Shown here one piece after another: positions 22,894 to 32,891 of a stretch of 35,461 nucleotides of DNA. The stretch is from NCBI GenBank assembly GCA_025458675.1, contig JALORY010000010.1, forward strand, positions 1 through 35,461. The letters run 5' to 3'. Position 1 is the stretch's first letter, and the number at the start of each line of letters is the position of its first letter. The translations under genes were made by a program, and so were the position numbers. Under the pieces are notes generated by a model. The model did not search any database. It had not been told where the DNA came from and saw nothing but the letters and a program-made list of their open reading frames with translations. Origin of the DNA: Gammaproteobacteria bacterium (GTDB lineage Bacteria; Pseudomonadota; Gammaproteobacteria; Chromatiales; Chromatiaceae).

Positions 22894-23768
22894 AAGGCAT
22901 CGTCCTCGCCGGCGGCGCCGGCAGCCGGCTGCACCCGCTGACCCGGTCGGTCAGCAAGCAGATGCTGCCGGTGTACGACAAACCGATGATCTACTACCCG
23001 CTCGCCGTGCTGATGATGGCGGGGATCCGCGAGATCCTGGTCATCAGCACGCCGCGCGACCTGCCGGGCTTCCGCGACCTGCTCGGCGACGGCAGCGCCT
23101 GGGGCATCCGTCTCGCCTACGCGGAGCAGCCGCGTCCCGAAGGCATCGCCCAGGCCCTGCTGATCGGCCGCGACTTCCTCGCGGGCGATGGCTGCTGCCT
23201 GATCCTCGGCGACAACATCTTCTACGGCAACGGTCTGGTGCGGCTCCTGCGCGAGGCGGAGGCGGCGAACCGGGGCGCGACCGTGTTCGGCTACTGGGTG
23301 AAGGACCCGGAGCGCTACGGCGTGGTCGAGTTCGACGCCGCCGGCCGCGTGCTCAGCATCGTCGAGAAGCCGAAGGAACCGAAGTCGCGCTACGCGGTGA
23401 CGGGACTCTATCTCTACGACGGCCGCGCGCCCGAGTTCGCCGCGCAGCAGCGGCCCTCGGCGCGCGGCGAGCTCGAGATCACCGACCTCAACAATCGCTA
23501 CCTGCAGGAGGGGGCGCTCGACGTCGTGACCCTCGGGCGGGGCATGGCCTGGCTCGACACCGGCACGCACGAGTCGCTGATGCAGGCGGCGAACTTCATG
23601 GAGACCATCGAGCAGCGGCAAGGGCTCAAGGTCTGCTGTCCGGAGGAGGTCGCCTGGGAGCAGGGCTGGATCAGCGACGACGACGTGCAGGCGCTCGGCC
23701 GCGAGATGGCGAACAACGGCTACGGCCGCTACCTGATCGAGCTGGTCACGCGGGAACGCCAGCCGTGA
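22890..23768 (+). CDS. rfbA: Glucose-1-phosphate thymidylyltransferase
   Basis: The 292-residue product starts [18 protein letters not shown] and contains [37 protein letters not shown] and [14 protein letters not shown], all typical of RfbA/RmlA. It makes dTDP-glucose from glucose 1-phosphate and dTTP and is normally feedback-inhibited by dTDP-rhamnose. The start is GTG 22890, overlapping the rfbB stop (GTGA). The nucleotide-binding loop has Ser where most homologues have Thr (GGAGSRL), a mild change. Confidence 0.96.
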
Positions 23769-24325
23769 GGGTGACGCCGCTCGCGCTGCCCGAGGTCCTG
23801 CTGATCGACGTCGACGTCTTCGGCGACGCCCGTGGCTGGTTCGCCGAGACCTGGCAGTCGCGCCGCTACGAGGGCGCCGGCGTGCCGGGCCGGTTCGTGC
23901 AGGACAATGCCGCGTACTCGCAGCGGGGCGTGCTGCGCGGCCTGCACTGCCAGCACCCGCACGGCCAGGGCAAGCTGATCCAGGTGCTGCGCGGCGAGAT
24001 CTACGACGTGTGCGTCGACATCCGTCGCGGCTCCCCCCGCTTCGGCCAGTGGCTCGGCGTCGCGCTCGGCGGCGACCGACCGCAGCAGCTGTGGATACCG
24101 CCCGGTTTCGCGCACGGTTACAGCGTGTCGAGCGACGAGGCGCTGTTCACCTACAAGTGCACCGACTTCTACCACCCGCAGACGCAGTTCAGCGTCCGCT
24201 GGGACGACCCGGCCATCGGCATCGCGTGGCCGCTGACCGCGGCGCCGATCCTCGCCGACAAGGATCGGGACGCCCCGCCGCTGGCGGCCATTCCACCCGA
24301 GCGCCTGCCGCCGTACGAGGGCTGA
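23765..24325 (+). CDS. rfbC: dTDP-4-dehydrorhamnose 3,5-epimerase
   Basis: The 186-residue product is a cupin of the RmlC family with [19 protein letters not shown] carrying the catalytic histidine, [33 protein letters not shown] and YKCTDFYHP. It epimerises carbons 3 and 5 of the keto sugar. The family more often has Tyr or Phe where Cys stands in LHCQ. The start is GTG 23765, overlapping the rfbA stop (GTGA). Confidence 0.95.
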   Translation: MRVTPLALPEVLLIDVDVFGDARGWFAETWQSRRYEGAGVPGRFVQDNAAYSQRGVLRGLHCQHPHGQGKLIQVLRGEIYDVCVDIRRGSPRFGQWLGVALGGDRPQQLWIPPGFAHGYSVSSDEALFTYKCTDFYHPQTQFSVRWDDPAIGIAWPLTAAPILADKDRDAPPLAAIPPERLPPYEG

Positions 24326-24329
24326 GAGG

Positions 24330-25226
24330 ATGAACCGACCGCACATCCTGGTGCTGGGGGCCGACGGCCAGGTGGGCTTCCAGCTGCTGCGCACCCTCGC
24401 GCCGCTCGGCGAGGTCATCGGCTCCCGCCTGGACGGTGCCACGGGTCTCAAGATCGACGTCTGCGATCACGCCGCGCTGGAGGGCGCGATCGTCGCGCTG
24501 CGGCCGCGCGTCATCGTCAACGCGGTGGCCTACACCGCGGTGGACAGGGCGGAAGAGGAGTCCGCGGTCGCGACCGCCATCAACGCCACCGCGGTCGGCG
24601 TCCTCGGCAAGCTCGCCGCGCGCTACGGCGCGTCGGTCGTCCACTACTCGACCGACTACGTGTACTTCGGCTCCATGGGCCGGCCCTGGCGCGAGGACGA
24701 CCCCACCGCGCCCGCCAGCGTCTACGGCCGCAGCAAGCTCGCGGGCGACGAGGCGCTGCTCGCGTCGGGGGCCGACGCGCTGATCCTGCGGACGAGCTGG
24801 GTCTACGACTGGCGGGGCCGGAACTTCCTCCTCACGATGCGGCGACTGCTCGCCGAGCGGGACGAGGTGTGCGTCGTGGGCGACCAGATCGGGGCGCCCA
24901 CGTGGGCCCGGATGATCGCGGAGGGCACTGCGCTCGCCCTCGCGCAGACCGCAGGCGACGGCTTCCGCTTCGGCGCGCGCTCGGGGGTCTACCACCTCAC
25001 CTGCGCGGGCGAGACGAGCTGGCACGGCTTCGCCGCCGCGATCCGCGACCTCACCGGCGCGGCCTGCCGGGTCACGCCGATCACCACCGCCGAGTATCCG
25101 CTGCCTGCGCCGCGCCCGGCGGACTCCCGCCTCGACAACGGCCGGATGGAGGCGGTCTTCGGCGTCTGCCTGCCCGACTGGGAACTGGCGCTGCGCCAGT
25201 GCCTCGAGGAGTCGCGCGCCGCCTGA
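24330..25226 (+). CDS. rfbD: dTDP-4-dehydrorhamnose reductase
   Basis: The 298-residue product has ILVLGADGQVGFQLLRTL (NAD(P)H-binding), VIVNAVAYTAVDRAEEE, YSTDYVYFGSMGRPW, the YGRSK catalytic Tyr/Lys pair, LRTSWVY and GDQIGAPTWA, as in RmlD. It carries out the last step to dTDP-L-rhamnose. GAGAGG lies next to the ATG. It ends the operon, and its stop is 6 bases from the stop of the convergent nnrS with no visible terminator between. Confidence 0.95.
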   Translation: MNRPHILVLGADGQVGFQLLRTLAPLGEVIGSRLDGATGLKIDVCDHAALEGAIVALRPRVIVNAVAYTAVDRAEEESAVATAINATAVGVLGKLAARYGASVVHYSTDYVYFGSMGRPWREDDPTAPASVYGRSKLAGDEALLASGADALILRTSWVYDWRGRNFLLTMRRLLAERDEVCVVGDQIGAPTWARMIAEGTALALAQTAGDGFRFGARSGVYHLTCAGETSWHGFAAAIRDLTGAACRVTPITTAEYPLPAPRPADSRLDNGRMEAVFGVCLPDWELALRQCLEESRAA

Positions 25227-25232
25227 GCGCGC

Positions 25233-26435
25233 TCAGCCGGGACGGCCGTCCACGCGAGGCCGCCAGAGCGGGACGGCGTGCGCCGCGAGAAAGAGCGCGA
25301 ACGCGAGGACCCACAGGCCTGCGGCCGAGTGCACGAGGGTGACGTAGCGCTCCGGCCACAGGGCGGGGGCGACCCCACGCGCGAGCGCCGCGAGGTTGAG
25401 CAGCACGAACGCGATCGTCGCCGCGCGCGGTGCCGTCATCTCGCGCCCCGTGTGGCCGAGCGTGACGCGCGACATCATGCCGAGCGTGAGCACGCCCACG
25501 GCGCCGACGGTGAGTGCGTGCAGCGCGACGTGCGGGCCCACGAGGCCGAACGCAGCGGCCGCGCGCATCGCGAACCCCACGGCGAGCCACAGCACGGCCG
25601 CGTGCAGCACGGCGAGGATCGGTCTGTGCCAGACCTGCGGGTGGTGCCAGCCGGCCTCGCGGGCGACCGTCTGCAGCGCGAGCAGTGCGCACAGCGTGCC
25701 GATCAGCGCCGGCGGAGCGGCCAGCGCGTCGGCGAGCGCGAGGCCGATTGCGGCGGCAAAGCCCGCCTGCTCGAGCCACTCGCGGTTCTTCGGCGTCGCC
25801 CCGGCCACCCCCTTCTCGGTGAAGAAGGCGATCACGCGCCCGGTCACGATCAGGACGAGCAGCAGGACGAGGTCGAGCATTGCGAGGATGCCGCGCGCGG
25901 CGCTGCCCGACGCGAGGCCCAGCGCCTCGGCGTGGACCAGCCCGTTCGCGGCGGCCATCGCCCCGAGCAGCGGCAGGAAGAGCCGGTTCAAGCGGTTCTT
26001 GCCGGCCATCAGCGGGCGGTAGAGGGCGATCGCGACGAGCGGCAGGAAGGCGAGATCGAGCGCGGCGGTGACCGCGCCGGGCACGGGCAGGAAGGGCGAC
26101 GCCCGAGCGGCGATCCACAGCAGCGCCAGGCCTGCCAGCGGTGCGCCGGCGGGCGTGTCGATGCCCGTCCAGTTCCGCACGGCAGTGAGCAGGAACCCGG
26201 CGATCACCGCGCCGGCGTAGCCGAACAGCATCTCGTGGCCGTGCCATCCGACCGTGCCGTAGTACGCGCCGGCGGAAGGCAGGTGCCCCATCCACGCGAG
26301 CATCCACACGCTCACCAGCACGACCGCGCCCAGCCCCGCGAGCAGGAAGAAGGGACGGAAGCCGAACGCGAGGATCGCGGTGCCGGTCGGCGGCGCGCGT
26401 CGCGACGGCGGGGCTTGTATCGGGATGACGGCCAT
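25233..26435 (-). CDS. nnrS: NnrS family membrane protein
   Basis: The 400-residue product is very hydrophobic, with about 12 likely membrane segments. It has the NnrS features GFRPFF at 25-30, GWHGHEMLFGYAGAVIAGFLL around 63-83, and TGRVIAFFTEKG, and histidines that may bind haem or copper. NnrS proteins are linked to nitric oxide metabolism and protection in denitrifiers and others; the biochemical role is not settled. ATG 26435 was chosen over the longer frame to 26510 because AGGTG precedes it and the added residues are basic and not family-like. A perfect FNR/DNR-type palindrome lies 75 bases upstream. Confidence 0.9.
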   Translation of the reverse strand: MAVIPIQAPPSRRAPPTGTAILAFGFRPFFLLAGLGAVVLVSVWMLAWMGHLPSAGAYYGTVGWHGHEMLFGYAGAVIAGFLLTAVRNWTGIDTPAGAPLAGLALLWIAARASPFLPVPGAVTAALDLAFLPLVAIALYRPLMAGKNRLNRLFLPLLGAMAAANGLVHAEALGLASGSAARGILAMLDLVLLLVLIVTGRVIAFFTEKGVAGATPKNREWLEQAGFAAAIGLALADALAAPPALIGTLCALLALQTVAREAGWHHPQVWHRPILAVLHAAVLWLAVGFAMRAAAAFGLVGPHVALHALTVGAVGVLTLGMMSRVTLGHTGREMTAPRAATIAFVLLNLAALARGVAPALWPERYVTLVHSAAGLWVLAFALFLAAHAVPLWRPRVDGRPG

Positions 26436-26509
26436 GCTGCACACCTGTCGGCGGCCGGGCCTGGGCCGACCGGGAGCCGTCTTTCTGCCGGGGCGGGACG
26501 CGCACCGCA

Positions 26510-26523
26510 TTGACTGCGGTCAA
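26510..26523. promoter_or_regulatory. FNR/DNR/NnrR-type operator upstream of nnrS
   Basis: TTGAC-TGCG-GTCAA is a perfect inverted repeat with 4-base spacer, the layout recognised by the CRP/FNR superfamily (FNR, ANR, DNR, NnrR). Its centre is about 81 bases before the nnrS ATG. An activator at -41.5 would place the start near 26475, with CAGAAA (complement of 26482-26487) as a weak -10 and a 40-base leader. No good -35 is needed in that arrangement. It lies about 90 bases upstream of cca on the other strand, where no -10 fits. Confidence 0.7.
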
Positions 26524-26611
26524 CGGGGTGGCGGGCGTGGGGTACCGAAGGGGCCGCGGCAGCGATACCCGCGCGCTTGCCGCCGGCAGGCGCATCGCGC
26601 AGATTGGCGGC

Positions 26612-27856
26612 ATGAAGGCTTACCTGGTCGGCGGCATCGTCCGCGACACCCTGCTCAACCTCGAGCTCGGCCTCGGCGTCGAGTGCAAGGATCGCGACTG
26701 GGTGGTGGTCGGCGCGACGCCGCAGGAGATGCTCGCCGCCGGCTACCGGCAGGTGGGCGCGGACTTCCCGGTCTTCCTGCACCCCGAGACCGGCGAGGAG
26801 CACGCCCTGGCGCGCACCGAGCGGCGGCAGGGACGGGGTCACCGCGGCTTCGTCGTGCACGCGGCCCCCGACGTGACCCTCGAGGCCGACCTCGCGCGCC
26901 GGGACCTCACCATCAACGCGATGGCGTACGACGAGGCCGCCGATCGTCTGATCGACCCTTATGGCGGGCTCGCCGACCTGCGCGGCGGCGTGCTGCGCCA
27001 CGTGAGCCCGGCCTTCGTCGAGGACCCGCTGCGCGTGCTGCGGGTCGCGCGTTTCGCTGCGCGGCTGCCCGAGTTCGCGCTCGCCGACGAGACGCGCGTG
27101 CTGATGGCGGGGATGGCGGCAGGCGGCGACCTCGCGGAGCTCACGCCCGAGCGCGTCTGGAACGAGATCGCGCGGGCACTCGGTGAGCGGCGGCCGCGAC
27201 GCTTCCTCGAGGTGCTGCGCGACGCGGGCGCGCTCGCGGTCGTGCTGCCGGAGGTCGAGCGGCTGTTCGGCGTGCCGCAGCCGGCGATCCACCACCCCGA
27301 GATCGACACGGGGCTGCACACGCTGATGGCGCTCGACGCTGCGTGCGGGCTCTCGCCGGACCCCGCCGTGCGCTTCGCCGCCCTGCTGCACGACGTGGGG
27401 AAGGGCGTGACGCCGACCGGGAAGCTGCCGGCGCACCACGGTCACGACGCCGCGGGCGTGCCACTGGTCGAGACGTTGTGCGAGCGGCTGCGAGTGCCCA
27501 ACCGCTTCCGCGATCTCGCGGTCGACGTGTGCCGCGAGCACGTGCGGGTGCACGATGCCCTCCGCCTGCGGCCTGCGACGGTGCTCGACGTGCTGGAGCG
27601 GACGCGCGCGTTTCGCGACGCGGCGCACTTCGACGCGTTTCTGCTCGCCTGCCAGGCCGACGCGCGCGGCCGGCTCGGTCGCGAGTCCGATCCCTACCCG
27701 CAGGCCGACCTGCTGCGCCGCGCCCGCGAGGCCGCGCTGCCGGTCGCCGGCGCACAGTTCGTCGCGCAGGGCCATGCCGCCGGCCCGCGGATCGGCGAGC
27801 TGGTGCGGCAGGAGCGCGTGCGGCGCATCAGGACGGTGATGGCGCGGGAGGTATAG
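26612..27856 (+). CDS. cca: Multifunctional CCA-adding enzyme with HD domain
   Basis: The 414-residue product matches the class II bacterial tRNA nucleotidyltransferase of gammaproteobacteria. It has LVGGIVRD at 5-12, catalytic carboxylates in KDRDWVVVG (Asp27, Asp29), RRDLTINAMA, EDPLRVLRVARFAAR, and a C-terminal HD phosphohydrolase domain (LLHDVGKG) as in E. coli, where it also has phosphatase and phosphodiesterase activity. It adds or repairs the tRNA 3' CCA end. Compared with E. coli, about 6 extra residues (ELGLGVEC in place of PV) lie just before the catalytic DxD. ATG 26612 gives the family start. Confidence 0.95.
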   Translation: MKAYLVGGIVRDTLLNLELGLGVECKDRDWVVVGATPQEMLAAGYRQVGADFPVFLHPETGEEHALARTERRQGRGHRGFVVHAAPDVTLEADLARRDLTINAMAYDEAADRLIDPYGGLADLRGGVLRHVSPAFVEDPLRVLRVARFAARLPEFALADETRVLMAGMAAGGDLAELTPERVWNEIARALGERRPRRFLEVLRDAGALAVVLPEVERLFGVPQPAIHHPEIDTGLHTLMALDAACGLSPDPAVRFAALLHDVGKGVTPTGKLPAHHGHDAAGVPLVETLCERLRVPNRFRDLAVDVCREHVRVHDALRLRPATVLDVLERTRAFRDAAHFDAFLLACQADARGRLGRESDPYPQADLLRRAREAALPVAGAQFVAQGHAAGPRIGELVRQERVRRIRTVMAREV

Positions 27857-27934
27857 GCGGGGCTGCTGTCTGGGCGGTCCTTGCGCCGGTGCCCGCTCGC
27901 CGCTCGACGGATCGTCCGGACTCCACTCGCTACC

Positions 27935-28090
27935 GTGGACATCCCTGTCCACTGCTCGCGGGCACGCGGCTCCGGCCCGCCGCAAGGTTGAACCGCGGCC
28001 AGAAATCGGCGGGCGCGTCTCGACCTGCGCGGACCGTCAGCGGCATGGATGCCGCTGTCGAGCCTACATGGACGTATTCACGGCGCGTCC
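27935..28090. repeat. Block of palindromic repeats between cca and lon
   Basis: The 241-base gap between these convergent genes (27857-28097) contains at least four inverted repeats: GTGGACA/TGTCCAC (27935-27952), GCGGGC/GCCCGC (27958-27980), AGCGGCAT/ATGCCGCT (28039-28056) and GGACG/CGTCC (28070-28090). The last ends 7 bases from the lon stop. None has a T tract typical of a terminator. The text around GCATGGATGCCGC and GGACGTATTCACGGCG recalls intergenic repeats I have seen in gammaproteobacterial genomes, but this is from memory. It may be a REP-like element that also ends or protects both transcripts. Confidence 0.55.
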
Positions 28091-28097
28091 GCGCAGA

Positions 28098-30530
<2,433 letters not shown>

Positions 30531-30567
30531 GAGCTGGCTCCTGGATTCGTTCCCCTCAAATTCGGGG

Positions 30568-31350
30568 TCATCGGTGCGGTTTGCAAGCCGCTGCCAGCCG
30601 GACGAAGTCGCCGAGCGCGAGCACTTCGGCGCGTGCGCCCGGGTCGATGCCGAGGGCGGCGATGGCCTCGGCGTCCAGGTGGTCCTTGAGCGTGTTGCGC
30701 AGGGTCTTGCGGCGCTGCGCGAACGCAGCGGCCACGAGGCGGGCGAAGAGGGCGGGGTCGGCGATGTCCGGCGGCTGCGCGAGGGGCGCCAGGCGGACCA
30801 CCGCGGAGTCCACCTTCGGCGGGGGGCGGAACGCGCCCGGCCCGACGGTGAACAGCGGCGTCACCGTGCAGCGCGCCTGCAGCATCACCGAGAGGCGGCC
30901 GTAATCCCTGCCGCCGGGCCGTGCCGCCATGCGCTCGACCACCTCCTTCTGCAGCATGAAGTGCATGTCGCGGATGCAGTCGGCCTGGTCGAGCAGGTGG
31001 AAGAGCAGCGGCGTCGAGATGTTGTAGGGCAGGTTGCCGACGAGCCTCAGCTTCCCGCCGGCGCCGGCGAGCGGGCGGAAGTCGAAGCGCAGGGCGTCCG
31101 CCGAGTGCAGCACGAGCTCGCCCAGCCCAGCGCTGCGCGCGCGCAGCGGCGCGACGAGGTCGCGGTCGAGCTCGATCGCGTCGAGCCGGCCGGCGGCACG
31201 CAGCAGCTCGAAGGTGATCGCGCCCTCGCCGGGGCCGATCTCGACCAGGTGGTCACCGGGCTGCGGCGCCACTGCGGCGACGATGCGCTGCACGACGGCG
31301 GGATCGTGCAGAAAGTGCTGGCCGAAGCGCTTGCGGGGTTGGTGTGTCAT
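30568..31350 (-). CDS. rsmA: 16S rRNA (adenine1518/1519-N6)-dimethyltransferase
   Basis: The 260-residue product has KRFGQHFLHD at the start, the SAM-binding EIGPGEG at 37-43, the catalytic NLPYN at 106-110, and FRPPPKVDSAVV, typical of RsmA/KsgA, which dimethylates two adjacent adenines in helix 45 of 16S rRNA late in 30S assembly. ATG 31350 matches the family; the frame open to 31410 adds 20 basic residues. No Shine-Dalgarno sequence is visible, and a -10-like TATCCT is only 11 bases upstream. It is not next to pdxA or apaG as in E. coli. It probably shares transcription with lon. Confidence 0.95.
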   Translation of the reverse strand: MTHQPRKRFGQHFLHDPAVVQRIVAAVAPQPGDHLVEIGPGEGAITFELLRAAGRLDAIELDRDLVAPLRARSAGLGELVLHSADALRFDFRPLAGAGGKLRLVGNLPYNISTPLLFHLLDQADCIRDMHFMLQKEVVERMAARPGGRDYGRLSVMLQARCTVTPLFTVGPGAFRPPPKVDSAVVRLAPLAQPPDIADPALFARLVAAAFAQRRKTLRNTLKDHLDAEAIAALGIDPGARAEVLALGDFVRLAAACKPHR

Positions 31351-31360
31351 GCGGGCAGTC

Positions 31361-31366
31361 AGGATA
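31361..31366 (-). promoter_or_regulatory. Candidate -10 element for rsmA
   Basis: TATCCT on the - strand (4 of 6 to TATAAT) lies 11 bases before the rsmA ATG. If used, the mRNA would begin about 4 bases before the start codon. No convincing -35 is present. Confidence 0.3.
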
Positions 31367-31454
31367 GCGCGACGGGACCGTTGATTGGCACGGGCACGTC
31401 CGTTGCGCAAAGCCGCTAAGCTTCGCGGCAGGACTGCCGTCGTTGTGGGACGTG

Positions 31455-32885
31455 ATGACTCCTTTTCTCGAGACCAGCGCCGACCTGCCCGCCGGCTGGC
31501 TGGAACGTGCGGTCGCGGCGCAAGCCGATGCGGACGCCCTGCTCGCCCCGGGTGGCGAGATCCTCAGCTTCGCCGCGCTGCTCCGGCGGGCGCGCGGTCT
31601 CGCCGCTGCGCTCGCGCGCGCCGGCGTCGCCACCGGCGACGCGATCGGCGTCTGCGGGCTGCCCGCGCTCGAGACGGCGCTGCTGCTGCAGGCGGCGGCG
31701 CGGCTGGGCTGCGCAGTGGTTCCCGTGGACCCGCGCCGGCCCGGCCAGTGGCGCACGGCGGTCTGGCTGGAGTCCGGGGTCGGGCGTGCGTTCTCCAACG
31801 CCGGCGAGCTCGCCGATCTGGGCGGCGACGCGTCCGTGACGGACGACGGCATCCGCGCGACGCCCGAGGGCGTACACCTGATCGTTGCGACCAGCAGCAG
31901 CGGCGGCGAGCCGCGGGGTGCGATGATCGCGGGCCGCAACCTCGCGGCGTCGGTGCACGCCTGCCGCGAGCGTCTCGGCCTCCAGGCCCATGATCGCTGG
32001 CTCGTCTGCCTGCCGCTTCACCACCTGGGCGGACTGGCGATCCTCTACCGCTGCGTGCAGGCGGGGGCCTGCGCCGTCCTGCACGACGGCTTCGACGCCA
32101 GGCGCGTCTGGCAGGACCTCGCCGCGCACCGCGTGACCCACGTGTCGCTCGTCCCCGCCATGCTCGCCCGCCTGCTCGACGCCGCCGCCGGCGGGCCGCC
32201 GCCCCCAACGCTGCGGCGGGTCGTCCTGGGTGGCGCGGAGCTCTCCCCCGAGCTCCTCGAGCGTGCCCGCGCCGCAGGCTGGCCGATCTGCCCCGCCTAC
32301 AGCTGCACCGAGACCTGCTCGCAGATCGCGGCCGCGCTGCCCGAAGAGCAGAGCCCGCCGGGGTGCGTCGGCCGCCCGCTCGACACCTTCGACGTCCAGG
32401 TCGTCGATGCCCACGGTCACCCGACCTGGGACGTCGGGCGCATCAAGGTGAGCGGCGAGGCCGTCATGGCGGGCTACGCGAGCCCCGACCGTCGCCCGGG
32501 ACTGGGGCTCGAGGACGGCTGGTTCACCACCGGCGACCTGGGCCGGCTGGACAGCGGCGGCAGGCTGTGGGTGACGGGCCGGGCCGACGACATCCTGGTG
32601 ACCGGGGGCGAAAACGTGCATCCCCGCCAGGTCGAGGAGGTGCTGCGGGTTTGCCCGGAGGTGGGCGAGGTCGCCGTCACCGGCCGGCCCGATCCGGTCT
32701 GGGGGGCGACGCTCGTCGCCGTCTACACGGGCTCGATCGGCGAGGAACGCCTGCGCGCCTGGTGCCGGGAGCACCTGCACGGCGCGATGCGGCCGCGCGC
32801 CTTTGTCCGTGTGGACGAGTTGCCGCGCCTCGGCCACGGCAAGGTGGATCGGCAGCGGCTGCGGGGACTCGCGGCCCCCGCCTGA
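31455..32885 (+). CDS. menE: AMP-forming acyl-CoA ligase, probably o-succinylbenzoate-CoA ligase
   Basis: The 476-residue product is an ANL-superfamily adenylating enzyme. It shows the phosphate-binding loop TSSSGGEPRGA, YSCTETCSQ, GWFTTGDLG, the hinge region GRADDILVTGGENVHP and the catalytic lysine in GHGKVDR. The short length, the menA gene next to it and the sequence style favour MenE, which activates o-succinylbenzoate for menaquinone synthesis. Substrate assignment rests on context, and other aryl or acyl ligases remain possible. ATG 31455 is chosen; TTG 31443 and GTG 31452 are in frame upstream. It is divergent from rsmA and convergent with menA. Confidence 0.75.
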   Translation: MTPFLETSADLPAGWLERAVAAQADADALLAPGGEILSFAALLRRARGLAAALARAGVATGDAIGVCGLPALETALLLQAAARLGCAVVPVDPRRPGQWRTAVWLESGVGRAFSNAGELADLGGDASVTDDGIRATPEGVHLIVATSSSGGEPRGAMIAGRNLAASVHACRERLGLQAHDRWLVCLPLHHLGGLAILYRCVQAGACAVLHDGFDARRVWQDLAAHRVTHVSLVPAMLARLLDAAAGGPPPPTLRRVVLGGAELSPELLERARAAGWPICPAYSCTETCSQIAAALPEEQSPPGCVGRPLDTFDVQVVDAHGHPTWDVGRIKVSGEAVMAGYASPDRRPGLGLEDGWFTTGDLGRLDSGGRLWVTGRADDILVTGGENVHPRQVEEVLRVCPEVGEVAVTGRPDPVWGATLVAVYTGSIGEERLRAWCREHLHGAMRPRAFVRVDELPRLGHGKVDRQRLRGLAAPA

Positions 32886-32891
32886 CGGGCG

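Noticed and set aside
26510-26532. TTGACT as -35 of a cca promoter
   Set aside because: No -10-like hexamer occurs 16-18 bases downstream on the + strand; the perfect inverted repeat is better explained as an FNR/DNR-type operator for nnrS.
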